Positions 6,339 to 14,036 are shown, counted from the first letter of the stretch. The stretch: DNA of 14,206 nucleotides from CAWUIH01 sp963922495 (GCA_963922495.1 CAWUIH010000040.1:1-14206); one strand, 5' to 3'. Translations and numbers: made by a program. The notes: generated by a model not told the origin, from the letters alone.

Positions 6339-7081
6339 TGGTGGCAGCGGCGCAACCACTTTATCGTCGTGTGTTGCTTAAAATGAGTGGTGAAGTACTC
6401 ATGGGTCAAGGACTTCACGCCATTGACCCGCAGGTCTTAGATCGCATGGCTCGTGATGTCGCTGCTGTCTATCAACTTGGTGTTGAAGTGGCCATCGTTA
6501 TCGGTGGTGGTAATTTTTTTCGTGGAGCTGCGTTGCAAGAAGCTGGTATCCGCCGTATCACTGGTGATTATATGGGGATGTTGGGAACCGTCATGAATGC
6601 GTTAGCATTGCGCGATGCTTTTGAGCGAACTGATTTGCCGGTTCGCATACTTTCAGCTATTTCCATGAATGGTGTAACGGACCCTTTCCATCAACGCAAG
6701 GCTATTCACCACCTTGAGCAGCGGCGAATTGTGATTTTTTCTGCAGGTACAGGTAATCCACTCGTCACCACGGATTCTGCAGCGAGTCTGCGCGGTATTG
6801 AAATTGATGCGGATGTTGTTTTGAAGGCAACTAACGTTGATGGGGTCTATTCCGATGATCCTAGAAAAAACCCGCAGGCTACATTATATAGGCATTTGAC
6901 TTATCAGCAGGCTTTAGAAAAAGAGTTGGCTGTAATGGACCTAGCTGCTTTTTGTCAGTGTCGTGATCATGATTTACCACTTAGAGTCTTTAACATTAAT
7001 AATACAGGTTCGTTGTTGCGTGTCATTACCAGCAAAAAAGAGGGTACACTTGTTGATTCCGGAGGTACTAATGATCAATGA
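6338..7081 (+). CDS. pyrH: UMP kinase
   Basis: Phosphorylates UMP to UDP with ATP in pyrimidine nucleotide synthesis; the bacterial enzyme is a hexamer of the amino-acid-kinase fold. The 247-residue protein has the landmarks RVLLKMSGEVLMG (11-23), VIGGGNFFRG (54-63), GDYMGMLGTVMNALALRDA (76-94), FSAGTGNPLVTTDSAA (134-149), LRGIEIDADVVLKAT (151-165) and NVDGVYSDDP (166-175). Length and start match E. coli PyrH. It overlaps frr by 11 nt. Position between tsf and frr is conserved across most bacteria. Confidence 0.97.
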   Translation: MVAAAQPLYRRVLLKMSGEVLMGQGLHAIDPQVLDRMARDVAAVYQLGVEVAIVIGGGNFFRGAALQEAGIRRITGDYMGMLGTVMNALALRDAFERTDLPVRILSAISMNGVTDPFHQRKAIHHLEQRRIVIFSAGTGNPLVTTDSAASLRGIEIDADVVLKATNVDGVYSDDPRKNPQATLYRHLTYQQALEKELAVMDLAAFCQCRDHDLPLRVFNINNTGSLLRVITSKKEGTLVDSGGTNDQ

Positions 7082-7628
7082 CATTATTGACGATGCGCGT
7101 AGTCGTATGGATAAAACGATTGTAGCATTTAATAACGAATTAACTAAGTTAAGAACTGGGCGCGCTCACCCGAGTTTGTTAGAGCATATCAAAGTGAAGT
7201 ATTACGATAATGATACACCACTTAATCAAGTTGCGACAGTTGCTGTTGAAGGTGCTCGAACGTTGACGATAACTCCATGGGAAAAAGCGATGATTGGTCC
7301 TATCGAGAAAGCAATTCAAAATTCTGACTTGGGATTAAATCCGATGTCTGCGAGTATGGTTATCCGCGTTCCGTTACCTGCTTTGACGGAAGAACGGCGA
7401 CGTGATCTTGCGCGAGTGGTACGAGATGAGGCTGAAAAAGCCAGAGTTGCCATTCGTAATATTCGGCGTGAAGCCAATGGTGACTTCAAAGAGTTGCAAA
7501 AAGAGAAAGAGATTACCGAAGATCAAGCACATCGCGCTGAGGCAGATATTCAAAAAGTAACGGATTCCTTTATCATAAAGGTGGATGAAATAGCTTCAAA
7601 AAAAGAAGCAGATTTAATGACTGTATAG
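7071..7628 (+). CDS. frr: Ribosome recycling factor
   Basis: With EF-G, splits post-termination ribosomes. From the ATG at 7071 the protein is exactly 185 residues, the usual RRF length. A strong GGAGGT at 7061-7066 lies four bases upstream and inside the end of pyrH. An in-frame ATG farther upstream (6963) would add 36 residues read out of frame from pyrH and is rejected. Recognisable segments include LTKLRTGRAHPSLLEHI early on, the central INI-type VTITPW-like segment (LTITPWEKAM), and IRNIRREANGDFKEL in the long helical arm. The protein ends in a coiled coil, as in the family. Confidence 0.97.
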   Translation: MINDIIDDARSRMDKTIVAFNNELTKLRTGRAHPSLLEHIKVKYYDNDTPLNQVATVAVEGARTLTITPWEKAMIGPIEKAIQNSDLGLNPMSASMVIRVPLPALTEERRRDLARVVRDEAEKARVAIRNIRREANGDFKELQKEKEITEDQAHRAEADIQKVTDSFIIKVDEIASKKEADLMTV

Positions 7629-7636
7629 TTTTTCAA

Positions 7637-8368
7637 ATGAATCTATTACCGCAACATGTTGCTATTGTTATGGATGGCAATGGTCGGTGGGCCAAGCAAC
7701 GCGGTTTAGTACGTATTGCCGGACATCGAGCAGGTGCCAAAATAGTGCGTGATATCGTTGAATATGCCTTAGAACTCAATTTAAATACCTTGAGCTTATT
7801 CGCATTTAGCCTTGAAAACCGCTCTCGACCTGCTCAAGAAGTTAATTTTCTGATGTCGTTGTTTCTAGACACACTGGAAAAACATATTGTTGAATTGCAT
7901 AAAAACAAAGTGCGCTTGAAAGTATTTGGCGAAATTAGTAGCTTAAGCTTAAAATTACAGCAAAAAATTAACGAAGCTGAGGTGATGATGGCATCTAATA
8001 CAGGATTAAAGTTAAATATTGCCGTTAATTACAGCGGTCGTTGGGATATTGCGCAAGCCGCACGTAAAGTCGCTCAAAGTGTACAGCGAGGTCTTTTAAC
8101 ACCTGATGAAATCACCCCTGAGACTTTCCATCCGTTCATTTCTCTTGCTGATTGCCCAGAGCCGGACTTATTAATCCGTACCAGTGGTGAGCAACGACTT
8201 AGCAATTTTATGTTGTGGCAATTTGCTTACACCGAGTTATTTTTTACCAATACCTATTGGCCTGATTTTAATCGTAGTTGCTTTGATGAGGCCATCCACT
8301 TCTTTCAACAGCGAGAGCGTCGTTTTGGTTTGATTTCCGAGCAAGTTATTGAGAATGACCATGCTTAA
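7637..8368 (+). CDS. uppS: Undecaprenyl diphosphate synthase
   Basis: Cis-prenyltransferase that extends farnesyl diphosphate with eight isopentenyl units to the C55 lipid carrier used in peptidoglycan synthesis. The 243-residue protein has VAIVMDGNGRWAK (8-20) with the catalytic Asp at 13, GHRAGA (29-34), the FSLENRSRP segment (57-65), LNIAVNYSGRWDI, and the C-terminal LIRTSGEQRLSNFMLWQ with the WPDF and RERRFG signatures. One oddity: the position of E. coli W75, normally in an FSSENWxRP-type motif, is Arg (R62). The start has no clear ribosome-binding site; it lies eight bases after the frr stop. Its substrate must come from the mevalonate genes at 11584-14206, since no MEP gene is seen here. 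Confidence 0.95.
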   Translation: MNLLPQHVAIVMDGNGRWAKQRGLVRIAGHRAGAKIVRDIVEYALELNLNTLSLFAFSLENRSRPAQEVNFLMSLFLDTLEKHIVELHKNKVRLKVFGEISSLSLKLQQKINEAEVMMASNTGLKLNIAVNYSGRWDIAQAARKVAQSVQRGLLTPDEITPETFHPFISLADCPEPDLLIRTSGEQRLSNFMLWQFAYTELFFTNTYWPDFNRSCFDEAIHFFQQRERRFGLISEQVIENDHA

Positions 8369-9191
8369 GCAGCGCCTCATGACCATCGTAGTTTTAGTAC
8401 CACTGTTAATTATTGTCCTATGGATTTTTCCACCTCTATGGTTTGATATTTTTGCAGCTGTGGTTATGGCAGGTGTCGCATGGGAGTGGTGCGGTTTAAT
8501 GAAGTTGAAACATATTTTAAAGCGTGCTGCTTACATCATCGTGCTAGGATTATGTTTTGTGTTTTGTCATTTTCTAACACCTCAATGGGTATTGTTGATC
8601 GACCTGTTAATTTGGTTATGGGCGATTGCAGCAGTGATCACTTATGCAAAAGGCGGTACGCCACTCGGTTTTCAATGCAAAACCATTCAAGCACTCGCCG
8701 GATTGATAATTATCAGTTGTTGCTGGACTGCGATTTTATTGGTGCGTCATGTTTTGGGAGGGGCAAACTGGTTGTTGTTTGGATTGTTATTGGTGTGGGC
8801 TACAGACACGGGTGCTTATATCGCTGGGCGCTGCTGGGGAAAACATAAAATAATTCCCCGCGTTAGCCCAAATAAAACGTGGGAAGGCTTGTGGGGCGGC
8901 TTTTTACTGGCATGGATAGTTGCAGTGATTACGGCTTTTAGTTCACATCTGAATATCAATGCCAGTTGTTACCAACTATATATCATTTTTATTCTATGCC
9001 CGATTACAGTGTTGTTTACATTGTACGGGGATTTGTTTGAGAGTATGTTAAAGCGTTTAGCCCATGTCAAAGATTCTGGAAGCTTGTTGCCTGGACATGG
9101 TGGTATTTTAGACCGCGCGGATAGTATTCTTGCCGCAATTCCTATTTTTGCCTTACTCAGCTTATTCATTAAGAGGGGGTTAGGCATTTGA
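8361..9191 (+). CDS. cdsA: Phosphatidate cytidylyltransferase
   Basis: Integral membrane enzyme that makes CDP-diacylglycerol from phosphatidate and CTP, the branch point for all phospholipids. The ATG at 8361 gives MLKQRLMTIVVLVP, which aligns with the E. coli CdsA N-terminus; an upstream in-frame TTG (8349) and ATG (8355) are less likely. From there the protein is 276 residues with about eight hydrophobic segments. The C-terminal CdsA signature is intact: MLKRLAHVKDSGSLLPGHGG followed by ILDRADS. WATDTGAYIAGRCWGKHK and SPNKTWEG are further family motifs. It overlaps uppS by eight bases and ends the operon; its last 12 bases overlap the convergent gene at 9180. The usual downstream dxr-rseP-bamA genes are absent. 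Confidence 0.95.
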   Translation: MLKQRLMTIVVLVPLLIIVLWIFPPLWFDIFAAVVMAGVAWEWCGLMKLKHILKRAAYIIVLGLCFVFCHFLTPQWVLLIDLLIWLWAIAAVITYAKGGTPLGFQCKTIQALAGLIIISCCWTAILLVRHVLGGANWLLFGLLLVWATDTGAYIAGRCWGKHKIIPRVSPNKTWEGLWGGFLLAWIVAVITAFSSHLNINASCYQLYIIFILCPITVLFTLYGDLFESMLKRLAHVKDSGSLLPGHGGILDRADSILAAIPIFALLSLFIKRGLGI

Positions 9192-10016
9192 GAGGGCTGG
9201 ACCCTCATGTTCTTCAACCACAACTTCTAACTTGTAATCATCATCCGATTGATGGGAGCTAGGGTGTTTATAAGCGTTGAAAAAACTTTGCTGCCTGGGG
9301 TTGGCATATTTTTTGATTACTAATCTGGAAAGGAGAGGTGATACGCTGTTAAAGAAACAAGCTACGCCAAGAGCTGCCAGCATAAAGGCGGTTGTTCCCC
9401 ACGGCCTATTGTTCCAATCGATATAGCCGTGATATAAGCCGTGATCAGCAATTGCGCTGGTATATACTGCAGTCCACCCAGCGTACGTTGCTGTAAAAGC
9501 TGAATAAAAAAGTAGTATCTTGGGATTAATAGAGGGTTTTGGGTAGCATTGAATGATTGGTTGGTGAGGCAGACTGAAGGCGAAATGGTGCAACACATTC
9601 GCTGCAGGCAAAATCGCGTGCAACACCGAGGTAGCAAATAATACTAGTGGTTTATTAGTTCCCAGGTGTTCTCTTCGGAACACAAAGGGCCAATACATTA
9701 CACAGACTGAGAAAGAAACAGCATTGCTAAAGCAATTTATTTGTTGAAAAATTTTATTGTAATCGTAACGCGTAAAGAGGGTTTTCGTGGCTAATGTCAA
9801 TAATGTGGAAATAATCGTTAAATGGAAAGGAGCTTGTCCAATAAAAGCACCGCCCTCGTAGACGAGGGCGATGGTTATTGCTATTGCTGTTGGCCAAACC
9901 ACAGCCACGGCGCCTTTATGAATGTAAAGCTGCAGTGGTGGCCATTGGAAATCAATGGCCTTTTTATATGCTTCAGTAGCAATGAATGGTTGGGAATTAC
10001 TTTCAGTTGAAGGCAA
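9180..10016 (-). CDS. Unrecognised multi-spanning membrane protein, paralogue of its upstream neighbour
   Basis: A 278-residue protein of about six hydrophobic segments (roughly 36-54, 64-80, 97-113, 124-145, 168-189, 207-229) with a hydrophilic, acidic C-terminal tail. It begins with TTG, preceded by AAGGA eight bases upstream; that site overlaps the stop of the preceding gene, so the pair is co-translated. It is a diverged paralogue of that gene: HGLYHGYIDWNNRPWGTTAF (192-211) here matches a segment with LYDGAIAWN and DTSAF there, and CYPKPS matches CNKPS. FHLTIISTLL (64-73) and SVLHAILPAANVLHH (130-144) resemble the helix motifs of bacterial Pr6Pr and FAR-17a/AIG1-like proteins. That relation is motif-level and unproven. 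The tail has a glutamate cluster (VVVEEHEG). Confidence 0.75.
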   Translation of the reverse strand: MPSTESNSQPFIATEAYKKAIDFQWPPLQLYIHKGAVAVVWPTAIAITIALVYEGGAFIGQAPFHLTIISTLLTLATKTLFTRYDYNKIFQQINCFSNAVSFSVCVMYWPFVFRREHLGTNKPLVLFATSVLHAILPAANVLHHFAFSLPHQPIIQCYPKPSINPKILLFYSAFTATYAGWTAVYTSAIADHGLYHGYIDWNNRPWGTTAFMLAALGVACFFNSVSPLLSRLVIKKYANPRQQSFFNAYKHPSSHQSDDDYKLEVVVEEHEGPALSNA

Positions 10017-10027
10017 GGCTTATGTCC

Positions 10028-11434
10028 TTATAGATTAAACGCCCCGGGATTATCCCCAGAATCATGTTCAATACTGCTGCTACGATTTTGACGAGTCTCC
10101 TCGCCACCACCATCAATAAGATTCTCATTTCCTTCACTTCTTACTGCTAGACGGAATAACCGATCACACCAATTACTACAACTACTGGTAGCGCGAGTTT
10201 CCTCGTCACCAACATGCTGCATCACGGGCTCTACCTCATTATTTTCGGTGCGACCGAGTAAACGATCGTAACAGCTTCGCAGTCCCTCAGGTGCTTTGGT
10301 AATCGTGGGCATTACTGCGTTTATGCCTAACATTACCAGTAGCGAAACAATAAAGAATGCTGACGTGTCACCCGGGTGAGTGTTCCAAGCGATAGCACCA
10401 TCGTAAAGACTTTCATCACCAGTGGCGCATTGATACCCAACGGTAGTCACTGTATACGCTACAGCAATTGCTGACAACGCAGCGAGCATCCACAGATCCA
10501 GAGATGGTTTGTTGCATTTGAAAGGTGCAACAGAATAGTCAATTCCGAGCCATGCAATAGTTTTTTCTCTATTTATAATATGCTTAACTAAATAAAGCGC
10601 CCAAAGAGTAGAATGAGTGACATAAATGCTGAAATCATCATACATATTTTCAGAGTCTTTTTTATTATCACGTAGCCATGAAAAGTACATGGTTGCGATG
10701 GTGCCACCCATTGCTAACATCTTGGATTTTAAATATTCCATCCCAGGTTTCTGATTTAAATCCCACTCAGGCTTAAGTAATTGCGGTACTGTTGCAAGCC
10801 CTTGGGTAACTACCAAGCCAAGGAGACCCCAATGCGTAAACTGTAAGAGATAGTTATGCAGGTTGCCTAACTGTGCTTCACCGCTAACATTGAATATGAC
10901 GGTTCCGACAAGAAATACGTTGTAACCCCATTCTAAGTACCTGCTATAAGCCGGTTGTGCGCTGGGAATGACGGTAAGAACTGGCGGCTCTTTAGAATCC
11001 TCCCCTTGCGCTAAGGGACCATAACCACCACCAAATCCTGGGTTTTCTGGATCTAAGTCATCTTTGGTATCTGCATCTGCATTAAGAGGAGGATTTACCT
11101 TTGTCGCGGCTCTTATTCTTGCTTCTGATTTTGCTCTTAATTGTTGTTCAAGTCGTGCTTGATCGGAATGCTTATCAGCGGTACCTATCTGACCCTCGCC
11201 AGCACCTCCTGCTTCTCCGAACATAGCCGCCAGATCTTCGCCATCAACTTCTCCAGAATCTTTTTCTGGTATATTATCAGATATGTTAGGAGCTCTATCT
11301 TGGTCATTTTCAAGTTGTTCTGTAATGGGATCTCTCTGTGCTTCGAGATCATCAGCATCAGTACCTTTTAATTCTGGTTGGTTTCCTTCTCCCTCTAATA
11401 ATGATTTTCCTAGCGCTGAATCTTTTGCTTCCAT
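10028..11434 (-). CDS. Unrecognised membrane protein: long acidic N-terminus plus six-helix domain
   Basis: A 468-residue protein in three parts. Residues 1 to about 160 are hydrophilic, rich in Asp/Glu/Gly/Asn and probably disordered, with one short charged helix (DQARLEQQLRAKSEARIRAA, 91-110). Residues 165-380 hold about six membrane helices (near 168-184, 196-216, 236-254, 268-286, 312-333, 357-378). Residues 381-468 are a polar tail. There is no signal peptide. AGGAGA (minus strand, 11441-11446) six bases before the ATG sets the start. The membrane domain is paralogous to the next gene, which lacks the long N-terminal region. QFTHWGLLGL (198-207), YVTHSTLWALYLVKH (271-285) and HPGDTSAFF (353-361) recall FAR-17a/AIG1-like helices, with T200 and H274 at the places where that family has its Thr and His. 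Function unknown. Confidence 0.78.
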   Translation of the reverse strand: MEAKDSALGKSLLEGEGNQPELKGTDADDLEAQRDPITEQLENDQDRAPNISDNIPEKDSGEVDGEDLAAMFGEAGGAGEGQIGTADKHSDQARLEQQLRAKSEARIRAATKVNPPLNADADTKDDLDPENPGFGGGYGPLAQGEDSKEPPVLTVIPSAQPAYSRYLEWGYNVFLVGTVIFNVSGEAQLGNLHNYLLQFTHWGLLGLVVTQGLATVPQLLKPEWDLNQKPGMEYLKSKMLAMGGTIATMYFSWLRDNKKDSENMYDDFSIYVTHSTLWALYLVKHIINREKTIAWLGIDYSVAPFKCNKPSLDLWMLAALSAIAVAYTVTTVGYQCATGDESLYDGAIAWNTHPGDTSAFFIVSLLVMLGINAVMPTITKAPEGLRSCYDRLLGRTENNEVEPVMQHVGDEETRATSSCSNWCDRLFRLAVRSEGNENLIDGGGEETRQNRSSSIEHDSGDNPGAFNL

Positions 11435-11490
11435 TATATATCTCCTATTTTTTTATATATTATTAAGTAAATGGAATATTTAATATGCTC

Positions 11491-11496
11491 ATTATA
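11491..11496 (-). promoter_or_regulatory. Candidate -10 box for the membrane-protein pair
   Basis: A perfect TATAAT lies on the minus strand at 11491-11496, giving a predicted transcript start near 11484 and a leader of about 50 nt before the ATG at 11434. A weak -35 (TTAATG) sits 16 nt upstream. The 149-nt gap after idi and this box suggest that the pair is transcribed separately from the mevalonate operon, though no strong terminator is seen between them. Confidence 0.4.
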
Positions 11497-11583
11497 TCCA
11501 CATTTCCTAAGCCATTAAGTATAATTTAATTAAGTGAAGATTAAATTTCTCGTGGGATTGAAAATGCTATGGGCTTTATCCGG

Positions 11584-12111
11584 TTACAGTGAAGCTAATG
11601 CTAGATTAAATGCTTCCTGAAACCAAACCGTGTATCTATCAGGTTGGTGTTTTAATTCATAGGATAAATTTTTTAAATTAATCCAACGTGCGTTGATTGC
11701 TTCGTTTGTATTCAATTGGTAGTGGCGAGTTTGTGCGATTCCGATTAAAATGTGATCAAACTCATGTTCGGTTAATTGTGTGGAAACAGGTTGAGAATAG
11801 ACGAATGAACCCACTGCTTTTAGTGCAACTTTCATACCCATTTCTTCAAACAAACGTCGTTCAGCGGCAGCGATAATCGATTCCCCAGGTCGTGGGTGGC
11901 TACAACAGGTATTAGTCCATAATCCACCACTATGATATTTATTGGGATGGCGCTGTTGCAACAATAGTTCAAAAGTTTCAGCAACTTTGTAAAAAATAAA
12001 TACCGAAAAAGCACGATGTAATTGCCCGCTTTGATGCGCTGCTAATTTTTCTGCAGTCCCAAGCGCACGATCCTGTTTGTCGACTAATATGACGTATTCT
12101 TTATCTTTCAT
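11584..12111 (-). CDS. idi: Isopentenyl-diphosphate delta-isomerase, type I (Nudix)
   Basis: Interconverts isopentenyl and dimethylallyl diphosphate. The 175-residue protein aligns along its length with E. coli Idi (182). It has H26 and H32 (LAAH, QLHRAFS) as metal ligands, WTNTCCSHPRPGES (65-78) with the catalytic Cys at 70 and H72, the Nudix-like helix AAAERRLFEEMG (81-92), and the second acidic pair in TEHEFDHIL (E115/E117). The ATG at 12111 is preferred over one at 12144: it gives the family N-terminus and an 11-nt overlap with mvaD, whereas the longer form would overlap by 44 nt. This is the metal-dependent type I enzyme, not the flavin type II often linked to bacterial mevalonate clusters. 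Last gene of the operon. Confidence 0.93.
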   Translation of the reverse strand: MKDKEYVILVDKQDRALGTAEKLAAHQSGQLHRAFSVFIFYKVAETFELLLQQRHPNKYHSGGLWTNTCCSHPRPGESIIAAAERRLFEEMGMKVALKAVGSFVYSQPVSTQLTEHEFDHILIGIAQTRHYQLNTNEAINARWINLKNLSYELKHQPDRYTVWFQEAFNLALASL

Positions 12112-13102
12112 TGGTAAGATTCTCTGAAAAGGGTGTAATAACATCTACCTGTGGAAAATAGTTGGTAATGTGATTTAAAAGTGGTTTTAAGAACAATAAT
12201 TTTATATTAGGGCCGGCATCTTGGGTGAAGTAAATCGCCAACCCTGAATCGCGCAATGACCACACTTGTTTTATCATTGCCAGGGTTTGTGGTAGGCAAT
12301 AATTGAGTGGTGGCCAAGCGGTAGCCATTGTAGCGTGCATGGCAAGTGCATTGGATTCTGCGGTTTGTCCCAAGAGTTCAAAGTCACGATTTTGAATGGC
12401 GATTTTTAACCTAGTGAGATCTATTGCGGCTTTTTGCGGCCAAGCGGCATAATAGTCAGAGGTGGTGACGGTACGCTGCATCCCTGCACGCGAGCCGACG
12501 CTTTTGGTTTGGTCACTGATAATCAATAAACCGATACATAACTCAGGCCATAAATCGGGTAGTGGATTGCCAAAACTATCCATGCCATCGGTACAGTTCC
12601 CGCGGTGCCATTCCACAAAACCATGAGTAATCGATCGAGCCGCGCTGCCACTGCCCAGTCGTGCTAAAATTGATAATTTTCTAGTGGGCAGTCGCCATTG
12701 ATGCAAATCATTTAGTGCACAGGCAATGGCAGCGAATATGCAGGCAGAAGAGGCGAGACCAGCGGCGATAGGAATATTAATGGTTAGTTCTAAATGGTAT
12801 TGCGTTCGCGTAATAGTGGAAATCGCATCGAGGTATTCGGAAATAGAGGTAATCGATTTAGGTTGGTTGTTAACAATGATGGTATGATTTTTCTCACAAG
12901 ATGTAATGGTAGCCTGTGCCCCTTTATTTCCCAAGGAAACTGAAAGACTGGAATTAACCGGTAAATTGAGATCAAGATTGCGTTTGCCCCAATATTTACA
13001 CAAGGCAATATTGGAGGGGCAAAAAGCCTGACCGCGATTGCCGATTGGTAGACGATCACACGATGGAATGAGTTGAGAAAAAATATTATAGCGTTGAGTC
13101 AA
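12101..13102 (-). CDS. mvaD: Diphosphomevalonate decarboxylase
   Basis: ATP-dependent decarboxylation of mevalonate diphosphate to isopentenyl diphosphate, last committed step of the mevalonate pathway. The 333-residue GHMP-superfamily protein has SNIALCKYWGKRN (30-42), LPVNSSLSVSL (47-57), the ATP loop PIAAGLASSACIFAA (111-125), GSGSAARSI (150-158) with the conserved Arg at 156, SVGSRAGM (201-208), and FTQDAGPN (292-299) with the catalytic Asp at 295. All key residues are present. Translation appears to start at TTG (13102), preceded by a GGGGGA ribosome-binding site six bases upstream; no ATG lies between it and the first motif. It overlaps the kinase gene before it by 17 nt. A phosphomevalonate decarboxylase role is possible for related sequences but less likely with a phosphomevalonate kinase beside it. 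Confidence 0.9.
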   Translation of the reverse strand: MTQRYNIFSQLIPSCDRLPIGNRGQAFCPSNIALCKYWGKRNLDLNLPVNSSLSVSLGNKGAQATITSCEKNHTIIVNNQPKSITSISEYLDAISTITRTQYHLELTINIPIAAGLASSACIFAAIACALNDLHQWRLPTRKLSILARLGSGSAARSITHGFVEWHRGNCTDGMDSFGNPLPDLWPELCIGLLIISDQTKSVGSRAGMQRTVTTSDYYAAWPQKAAIDLTRLKIAIQNRDFELLGQTAESNALAMHATMATAWPPLNYCLPQTLAMIKQVWSLRDSGLAIYFTQDAGPNIKLLFLKPLLNHITNYFPQVDVITPFSENLTNER

Positions 13103-14036
13103 CAGTCATCCCCCGTGATGTGATGGCAATATTAAGTTGTAAAACCCCCATTTCTGCATCGTTTCTGTTACGGGGAAATATATTTTTTTTAAGCGCACCC
13201 ACAGCAATGACGCAATCTCCCAAACCGCTACCAGAAATTTTAGCGCCATAAACCTGGGGTTGTTGTCGCAACGTAGCAATCAAGCTATCAATCATAGCAT
13301 TACTAACGCCGAGTTGCTGCATACAACCTTGAGCGCTATTAAATATAACTCCTAGCTGTTGTAAATTCTGCATTTTAATTGCGGGAATAGCCTGCAACGA
13401 CAGTGCATCTAATCGTTGGTATAATTCCGTAAAAAATTTATTATCATCAGTGTTTCTTGCGGATATGCTTTGAATCGCATCTGCTGTCGGCAGTTTATTT
13501 CCTGAATAAATGACGCTTAAAGGCAAGGATTCTGCAAAGGTTTGGATTGTTAAGGGGCTGGTTTTTATTGCAACAATACCCCCCCACAAACTGGCTGCTA
13601 AATCGGCTCCTGAACCTCCGCCTTGTACGGCGTGAATAGATTTTTTAGCTAGTTGCCATAACTGATGATGAGAGTGGTTATTACATTCAAGCCATGCATT
13701 GATTGCACCGAGAGTGGCAATGGTCACGGCAGCAGAACTGCCTAAACCCATCAACGGATTGATTTCAGAAACAATCGAGATATCACAACCAGAAGGGAGT
13801 GATATTTGTTTTAGTGCCGATAGCACAAATTGAAAGGGTTTTTTTAGGGTTAAATTGCTTTTTGTGGTTTGGTAATTACCCAAGCAAGACTGGATAGTGA
13901 TCACGTTATCTTTGCGTGGGTTGATAGCTACGGTCAATGTTTTATTAATTGCGGTTACCAATGCGGTTTTTCCATGTAACACTGCGTATTCGCCGCACAG
14001 CATCATGCTTCCTGGTGCTGTTGATTTAAATAACAT
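13086..14036 (-). CDS. mvaK2: GHMP kinase, probably phosphomevalonate kinase
   Basis: Expected to phosphorylate phosphomevalonate to mevalonate diphosphate, the substrate of the next gene. The 316-residue protein has the GHMP motifs: N-terminal APGSMMLCGEYAVLHG (7-22), the ATP loop MGLGSSAAVTIATL (96-109), and C-terminal GAKISGSGLGDCVIAVG (264-280). Two details favour phosphomevalonate kinase over mevalonate kinase: GEYAV instead of GEHAV at the N-terminus, and GGGSGADLAASLWGG (139-153) in place of the PSGxDN segment of mevalonate kinases. The ATG is preceded by AAGG five bases upstream and overlaps the end of the preceding gene by 11 nt. It is shorter than many phosphomevalonate kinases (330-360). 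The kinase class is firm; the exact substrate is inferred. Confidence 0.8.
   Translation of the reverse strand: MLFKSTAPGSMMLCGEYAVLHGKTALVTAINKTLTVAINPRKDNVITIQSCLGNYQTTKSNLTLKKPFQFVLSALKQISLPSGCDISIVSEINPLMGLGSSAAVTIATLGAINAWLECNNHSHHQLWQLAKKSIHAVQGGGSGADLAASLWGGIVAIKTSPLTIQTFAESLPLSVIYSGNKLPTADAIQSISARNTDDNKFFTELYQRLDALSLQAIPAIKMQNLQQLGVIFNSAQGCMQQLGVSNAMIDSLIATLRQQPQVYGAKISGSGLGDCVIAVGALKKNIFPRNRNDAEMGVLQLNIAITSRGMTVDSTL

Noticed and set aside
6963..7070. Upstream ATG that would lengthen frr by 36 residues
   Set aside because: The ATG at 7071 has GGAGGT in front of it and gives exactly the 185-residue family length.
11523..11547. AT-only inverted repeat between idi and the membrane-protein genes
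   Set aside because: The eight-pair stem has no GC pairs and no T tract follows, so it is a poor terminator and likely a product of base composition.
12112..12144. Upstream ATG that would lengthen idi by 11 residues
   Set aside because: The extra residues are read inside mvaD, are absent from Idi homologues, and the ATG at 12111 gives the family N-terminus.
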